Made by a program: the position numbers and the translations under genes. A DNA stretch of 52,842 bases from an uncultured Clostridia bacterium (lineage in GTDB: Bacteria > Bacillota > Clostridia > TANB77 > CAG-508). The DNA lies in NCBI GenBank assembly GCA_934155625.1, contig CAKPHD010000005.1, positions 1 to 52,842 of the forward strand, given 5' to 3'. How positions within the stretch are numbered: the stretch's first letter is position 1; the number at the start of each line of letters is the position of its first letter. The notes under the pieces are model-generated. The model ran no database searches. It was given only the letters and a program-made list of their open reading frames with translations, and was not told where the DNA came from. This document shows positions 48,852-52,842 of the stretch, one piece after another.

Positions 48852-49153
48852 TTTACTTTTCTATACCTCCTACAATCTATTTTTCCTTTAAAATATGTAC
48901 TTAATTTTTCACCATTTATTAGTTTTTCTTTTTGTTTTTTTGATAACTGTTTTATTTGATATTCTAATTTGCATGCTAGTGATTTTTCTTTGCTTTTCCA
49001 TGCAGTTTCTAGTTTTATTGCATTATGTGATTTTGTATATTTTGCTCCATTTTTACTTTTGTTTATGTGCTCATTTATTCTTTTTTCTAAATTATTTGTC
49101 ATCCCTGTATATATTGAATTGTCTGCACATCTAACCATATATGTGTAATACAT
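48848..49153 (-). CDS. GIY-YIG domain protein (UPF0213/YhbQ-like)
   Basis: The 101-aa protein is a small single-domain GIY-YIG nuclease-like protein: YYTYMVRCADNSIYTGMTNNLEKRINEHINKSKNGAKYTKSHN, with the paired Tyr motifs, the Arg of the second helix and the late Glu (KLEYQIKQL). Members are of uncertain biological role, possibly DNA repair. It is the first gene of a GIY-YIG-proC-malQ operon driven by the promoter at 49187-49215 and ends in TGA overlapping proC. Confidence 0.92.
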   Translation of the reverse strand: MYYTYMVRCADNSIYTGMTNNLEKRINEHINKSKNGAKYTKSHNAIKLETAWKSKEKSLACKLEYQIKQLSKKQKEKLINGEKLSTYFKGKIDCRRYRKVK

Positions 49154-49186
49154 TGTTTTTTCCTCTATATTATTTGTCTTTATGTT

Positions 49187-49215
49187 GTTATATTATATTT
49201 ACTTTTAATTGTCAA
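49187..49215 (-). promoter_or_regulatory. Promoter of the GIY-YIG-proC-malQ operon
   Basis: Minus strand TTGACA (49215-49210), 17 nt, TATAAC (49192-49187). Confidence 0.75.
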
Positions 49216-49218
49216 TAC

Positions 49219-49274
49219 AAAAAGAGGACCATATAGAATATCTTAATTAAAATATTCTATATGGTCTCTTTTCT
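49219..49274 (-). terminator. Long terminator hairpin
   Basis: AGAGGACCATATAGAATAT and its near-complement flank an AT loop, with a T5 run on the minus strand. It ends the 211-aa gene and insulates the next promoter. Confidence 0.85.
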
Positions 49275-49282
49275 CAGAGAAG

Positions 49283-49918
49283 TTAGAGTATCTTACTTAC
49301 CTCTGTAGTAAAATCCTGCAGTTCCTCTGCAAATTTAGGAATTATATATTTGACACCTCCTGCCATCTTCCTAAGTTCTTGCACTCTCATGTTTTCGGTC
49401 AGCCCCATGAATGCTACCAATTCCACAAATTCTCCGATATACATCTTTTCTCTAAGACCTTCATTCAATCTGCCATTCATGGATATATGGCAAAGTTTCT
49501 TGGTATTTGTTACTGCAAACCCTTCCTTCTGATTCGCTATGGTTATAAAAATATCTTCACAACCAGATACGCCTTCCTTTTCCCAAATTTTATACTTTTT
49601 AACACGTCCTTTAGACTGATATTCTTTTATCAGCCGTCTGACATCTCTATCTGCCAGAAGTGCTAAAAACAAGTTTTCAGCAACTGGTGCTGTTCCCATT
49701 AGTAAGTCAACACTAATGTTTCTTTCCCATGTGTCAATTGTTACTCCTACTATAGAATATTCACCAGCTCCCCAAACGGATGGACTATATATCCGCATTT
49801 CTTTACGAATTAATCCATAGCGATGTTTGCCATCTTTAGCCTGATGTGTCATTGTTTCATAATTTCTATCTTTTGATAATTCAATTCCTTTTTTGCTTAA
49901 AATTTCATTCATTCTCAT
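49283..49918 (-). CDS. Hypothetical protein, 211 aa
   Basis: I do not recognise this protein. The ~211-aa soluble product starts MRMNEILSKKGIELSKDRNYETMTHQAKDG-like, has an aromatic-rich strand region (LIRKEMRIYSPSVWGAGEYS), a central LLADRDVRRLIKEY helix and ends EELQDFTTEVSKIL. A longer frame begins at 49966, but AAGGAG stands 8 nt before the ATG at 49918 and the longer reading overlaps the upstream gene. It lies 16 nt downstream of the 69-aa gene, forming a two-gene unit. Codon choice is visibly less A/T-biased than malQ or proC, pointing to acquired DNA. Confidence 0.75.
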   Translation of the reverse strand: MRMNEILSKKGIELSKDRNYETMTHQAKDGKHRYGLIRKEMRIYSPSVWGAGEYSIVGVTIDTWERNISVDLLMGTAPVAENLFLALLADRDVRRLIKEYQSKGRVKKYKIWEKEGVSGCEDIFITIANQKEGFAVTNTKKLCHISMNGRLNEGLREKMYIGEFVELVAFMGLTENMRVQELRKMAGGVKYIIPKFAEELQDFTTEVSKIL

Positions 49919-49934
49919 TGTTTTTTCTCCTTTT

Positions 49935-50141
49935 TTATTCATGAATAATATTAAATTTAATCCCATTATTGGTAATTGCCTTTAATTTAACATCATATTC
50001 ATAGCCTCTTGGTAATTTTAAGTACCGTGGATTTCTTCCCTTTACAGCTATTGAATCAATATCATCAATTTTAAACTGTACTTCCGGATTCAATCTACCT
50101 AAAATGTTAATGAAATTTTCTACTTTTGCATATTTGTTCAT
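49935..50141 (-). CDS. Hypothetical protein, 68 aa
   Basis: This small protein (about 68 aa) starts MNKYAKVENFINILGRLNPE and ends ITNNGIKFNIIHE, with strand-rich central segments (QFKIDDIDSIAVKGRNPRYL). It has no motif I know. AAGGAGAAAGC stands before the ATG at 50141; an upstream extension lacks such a site. It is co-transcribed with the 211-aa gene. The leader upstream carries a palindrome ACAGGCACTGCCTGT (50191-50205) downstream of a possible promoter (TTTACT-N17-TACAAT, -10 at about 50264). Confidence 0.7.
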   Translation of the reverse strand: MNKYAKVENFINILGRLNPEVQFKIDDIDSIAVKGRNPRYLKLPRGYEYDVKLKAITNNGIKFNIIHE

Positions 50142-50190
50142 AATGCTTTCTCCTTTTCTCTTGGTCATTTTCTATTATTGCTCTATATAA

Positions 50191-50205
50191 ACAGGCACTG
50201 CCTGT
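50191..50205. promoter_or_regulatory. Palindrome in the leader of the 68-aa gene
   Basis: ACAGGCACTGCCTGT is a 15-bp near-perfect palindrome about 50 nt before the start codon. It could be an operator or a small hairpin. The remaining gap to 50340 shows only a possible promoter. Confidence 0.4.
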
Positions 50206-50342
50206 AAAAAGGGATTTATTTTTTTCCACCTCCCGAAGCTTATTTGCTTGCTACAATCAAATTGTAACATATTTATGGCAATAAGTAAAATTGATTATTT
50301 TTATATTTATTATAAGTAACACTTATGTATATAAGCATAATA

Positions 50343-50381
50343 AAGACAGGTCCTACAATTGTAGTTTTCCTGTCTTTACTA
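50343..50381 (-). terminator. Terminator of the MYG1-family gene
   Basis: TAAAGACAGG pairs with CCTGTCTTTA around an AT-rich loop, followed on the minus strand by a T-rich stretch. Confidence 0.7.
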
Positions 50382-50387
50382 CCGATA

Positions 50388-51293
50388 CTAAGCTTCGACC
50401 GCTTTTTTCGCTAACGCATATGCATCAGCGAAAGTCTCTGCTCCGCCAATAAAGCCGGCAGGATGACAGAAGGTCGCAGTAGCTATGCCTGTTACCTTCT
50501 GAATGTCAGGACCATTAAGGCCTTTCCACTCTTCCGGCACAGGCTTTCTCTGCTCAAAGCTTCCTAATCCATCTGGCACACACTGCCAATTGTAGCCACC
50601 TCTGTTCGATGGAAATACTACAAACTGGATTTCGTCAGCTTTAGAGTTTGTTGACGAGAATACGAATTCCTGCCAAGGAGCAAATTGGTCAAGAACCATA
50701 ACATGCCCTTCGGATTTCTCGATTGCCTCATCAACAATCTGCTTAGCTTTTGCTTTTGAAGTTGCAGATTCCAAAGTGTTGTCAAAGACAACCTCTGCAA
50801 ATGCCACTGCTTTTGCAAAAGCTTCATCAGGATCTTCATTGCTATCCCAATTAGGATTAAATCCTGATATTACAGCAGAGAAACTCATTGCCTGAGCTGG
50901 GTAATCCAACTTTGGTAATGCTCCGTTATCACCAGCATCAATCCCCTGAATAAGGCCTCTGTCTATCAGATTCCATACCAATTCTGGATTGCAGGTGTCT
51001 GCTACAATTTTATGGCCGAATTCTTTCCAAATCAAGCCACATGCAGCATATGGAACTCCGTTTTCACGTGCTCCATTTCCACCTTTCTGGTGATGGTCAA
51101 AAGTCCCAAATCCGATGTCATATACAATGACATCTTTTTTCAGGTCTTCTGGAACTCTGAAAGTTCGGCAGACTGTTAAGTCTCCAAATACCTTCTTCAG
51201 AATTATGGTTGCCATAACCTCATCTGCATGGAATGTTCCTCCATGTGTGATTGCTGTGGCTTCTGCACTGTTTTTAGTAATTTTGATTGTCAT
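50388..51293 (-). CDS. MYG1-family (UPF0160) metal-dependent hydrolase
   Basis: The 301-aa protein matches the MYG1/UPF0160 family: an N-terminal THGGTFHADEVMATIILKK with metal-binding His and Asp, VYDIGFGTFDHHQKGG with the DHH-like motif (about 58-73), GLIWKEFGHKIV, and the C-terminal WKGLNGPDI...FCHPAGFIGG. Eukaryotic MYG1 is a 3'-5' RNA exonuclease; bacterial function is not established. Codon use (many CAG, CTG, GAC, GGC-type codons) is clearly less A/T-biased than the neighbours, so it was probably acquired. GCAGGAGG precedes the ATG, with a small GCC-GAAA-GGC hairpin just before it. A promoter with TGC-extended TAAAAT lies about 75 nt upstream. Confidence 0.92.
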   Translation of the reverse strand: MTIKITKNSAEATAITHGGTFHADEVMATIILKKVFGDLTVCRTFRVPEDLKKDVIVYDIGFGTFDHHQKGGNGARENGVPYAACGLIWKEFGHKIVADTCNPELVWNLIDRGLIQGIDAGDNGALPKLDYPAQAMSFSAVISGFNPNWDSNEDPDEAFAKAVAFAEVVFDNTLESATSKAKAKQIVDEAIEKSEGHVMVLDQFAPWQEFVFSSTNSKADEIQFVVFPSNRGGYNWQCVPDGLGSFEQRKPVPEEWKGLNGPDIQKVTGIATATFCHPAGFIGGAETFADAYALAKKAVEA

Positions 51294-51410
51294 GTTTTTT
51301 TCCTCCTGCCTTTCGGCTTTATTTCATTTTATTTTCAATGTACAACGTGTTACTACATATATTTTAGCATATTTTACATAATCCAGCAAATATTACTTCG
51401 CTTAATTTTA

Positions 51411-52322
51411 TTAATATTTATTATTAGTTGTACTAATATCATGAAAACTTTTAATTGCTTTTACTAGCTCACTTGTTGCTTTATTAACCATATTTTTCTT
51501 TAATGTAGCAATTCCCTCTTGCATCGACTTAATTTGTACATTCTCTATAATTTCAATATCATTCATAATATCTGATAAGTTATCTGTTTCAGCAAAACCT
51601 ATTCCAATATCGCTTAATACCATTTGCTTTACAATTGCAGAACTAGATATTTCATATTTAGCTACTAGCTCTATATCATTTTCTTTGCAATATTCTATAA
51701 GTATTTTATTTCTTGCAGAAGCTGGTTTTGGTAATATTAAATTATGTTTTGAAATTTCTTTAATATTTTTTATTGGATGCTTTTTTGTATAGTTTTTACT
51801 AGCAAAAAAGCTATAGTTAGATTCCTTTAGTGGCATAATTTCAATGTCTGCATACTTTTTGCCTAAATATGGTAAGCTTAATGTAACTAAATCTAATTCT
51901 CCATTTGCTAATTTTTGCATCAACTCAGATGTTGAACCTGTAGTTATATATACTTCTATATCTGGATATTTTTTTATAAAATCTAATACTGGATTAACTA
52001 TTAATGAACTAATTAATGAGTTATTTCCCCCAATTCTTACTTTTCCTTTTTCTAATGTTATATATTTTGAAAATATATTTTCAGCATTATTCATTGTTTC
52101 TATACTGTTTTTTACATATTCATAAAGATTCTTTCCCTCTTCTGTTAACTCTACTCCTGTTTTATTTCTATAAAAAACTTTTCCACCTAATATTGTTTCT
52201 AGCTTTTGGATTGATTGCGTTACCGCTGATTGCGATATGTACATACTTTCTGCTGCTTTTGATATATTTTTATATTTTACTACTTCACAAAAAACTCTAT
52301 ATAATTCTAAATCTACATTCAT
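51411..52322 (-). CDS. LysR-family transcriptional regulator
   Basis: The 303-aa protein has the N-terminal winged helix-turn-helix (LELYRVFCEVVKYKNISKAAESMYISQSAVTQSIQKLETILGGKVFYRN, 5-55) and a two-lobed effector-binding domain (from about 90; KVRIGGNNSLISS...GELDLVTLSLP). The effector is not deducible. It is not divergent from the MYG1 gene but upstream of it in the same direction, so the usual divergent-target rule does not point to a regulon here. A GAGGGAAAAAATA site precedes the ATG. Confidence 0.93.
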   Translation of the reverse strand: MNVDLELYRVFCEVVKYKNISKAAESMYISQSAVTQSIQKLETILGGKVFYRNKTGVELTEEGKNLYEYVKNSIETMNNAENIFSKYITLEKGKVRIGGNNSLISSLIVNPVLDFIKKYPDIEVYITTGSTSELMQKLANGELDLVTLSLPYLGKKYADIEIMPLKESNYSFFASKNYTKKHPIKNIKEISKHNLILPKPASARNKILIEYCKENDIELVAKYEISSSAIVKQMVLSDIGIGFAETDNLSDIMNDIEIIENVQIKSMQEGIATLKKNMVNKATSELVKAIKSFHDISTTNNKY

Positions 52323-52388
52323 ATTATTTTTTCCCTCCGAGGTTATTATATATTAACAATTATAGTACTTCAAGTCCTATAACCAAAA

Positions 52389-52422
52389 ACAAAGCCTAGA
52401 ATATTTCTAGACTTTGCTTTTT
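52389..52422 (-). terminator. Terminator of the small ORF upstream of lysR
   Basis: On the minus strand CAAAG-t-CTAGAA and TTCTAG-g-CTTTG form a stem followed by T5. Confidence 0.75.
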
Positions 52423-52445
52423 TCTGTAGCACAATAATTTTTGTA

Positions 52446-52658
52446 CTATACTTCTACTCCGAACAATTTTTGAAAGAGTTTGTTTTTATAATGTCGACCT
52501 AAACATACTCCATGTAAGTAATCTCATCCATTTTTTTTATTATATTTGGTTTCTGCACTTTTCTTTGAGTTAGCCTCAATTACCTCTTTATTGCAATAGT
52601 CAACATTTCCTGCATTATCGTCTATTGCTAATGCCACTATATATTCTTTTTCTTTCAT
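52446..52658 (-). pseudogene. Small ORF (70 codons) interrupted by TGA
   Basis: From a consensus promoter and an AGAGGAAAAG site, the frame starts MKEKEYIVALAIDDNAGNVD and runs 44 codons to a TGA at 52526-52524. It then stays open in the same frame for 25 more codons (DYLHGVCLGRHYKNKLFQKL, then FGVEV) to a TAG just before a terminator. The position of the terminator and the protein-like sequence after the TGA suggest one original 70-codon gene with a nonsense change. I do not recognise the protein. If TGA is a true stop, the gene encodes a 44-aa peptide. Confidence 0.55.
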
Positions 52659-52707
52659 TGTCTTTTCCTCTTTTCCGTTGTTCTAGAATTATTTAGTTAC
52701 AGCCATT

Positions 52708-52736
52708 ATTATATCTCGTTTTACATAATTTGTCAA
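52708..52736 (-). promoter_or_regulatory. Promoter of the 70-codon ORF
   Basis: Minus strand TTGACA (52736-52731), 17 nt, TATAAT (52713-52708): perfect hexamers. Beyond it to the window end I see no gene. Confidence 0.8.
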
Positions 52737-52842
52737 CTGTTTTTTAAACTTTTCTAATCAACAGATGTAGGTTTGTCAAACATATGTCACACTTTATTGA
52801 TAAATATAGTGTTTCATATACCTTATGTGATATTCATCCTCT

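Overview
The window is AT-rich chromosomal DNA of a low-GC Gram-positive bacterium, most likely an anaerobic member of the Clostridia (Bacillota). The evidence is the gene content: groESL under CIRCE, ClpE-type ATPase, disA-radA, tagO/rpiB, type II pyrophosphatase, Hsp33, strong AGGAGG ribosome binding sites and near-consensus TTGACA-N17-TATAAT promoters. Species cannot be read from the sequence. Most genes lie on the minus strand and most stop codons are TAA or TAG; TGA is rare.

Region 1 (1-11137) is mainly core: tRNA-Arg, groES-groEL (CIRCE), pyrG with a terminator in its leader, a small heat-shock gene with its own CIRCE, pgsA and a ClpE-like unfoldase, plus two large unrecognised proteins. 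Region 2 (11138-13470) is a small accessory patch behind tRNA-Leu(CAA). It has repeated copies of the tRNA 3' end, a palindromic element, an orphan gene, a compact convergent locus that looks like a type I toxin-antitoxin pair (37-residue membrane peptide plus antisense RNA), and a frameshifted dinD. Region 3 (13484-31713) is core again: Ca2+ P-type ATPase, a BofC-like protein, a frameshifted comEC, a cell-wall hydrolase, the rpiB-tagO-mscL-hslO-ppaC operon, rpsT, a protein made of two RNA polymerase alpha-CTD-like domains, a cyclophilin, disA, radA, a BI-1 family membrane protein and tRNA-Pro. Palindromic MITE-like and REP-like elements lie between these genes.

Region 4 (31701-40617) is an 8.9-kb mobilizable element integrated in tRNA-Pro(UGG). 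It is bounded by a 13-bp direct repeat of the tRNA end and has matching integrase arm-type motifs at both ends. It carries integrase, excisionase-like protein, replisome organizer, MobC, a MOBP-type relaxase (with a likely overlapping gene inside it), a candidate oriT, an XRE repressor with four operators, an AlbA_2/Schlafen-type ATPase followed by three 42-bp repeats, and a three-gene cargo operon. Region 5 (40618 to about 46660) is the decayed remnant of a second element in tandem: repA with an in-frame TGA, a truncated excisionase, a five-gene cargo operon, an XRE regulator with a 12-bp inverted operator, a candidate structured RNA, and a DUF3800 gene with a broken partner. The cargo operons of both elements encode members of the same unnamed ~145-residue family (three copies in this window). 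This is the best candidate for an undescribed system.

Region 6 (46698-52842) returns to core genes (malQ, proC, a GIY-YIG protein), then a patch with less AT-rich codon use (two orphans and a MYG1-family hydrolase), a LysR regulator and a small ORF interrupted by TGA.
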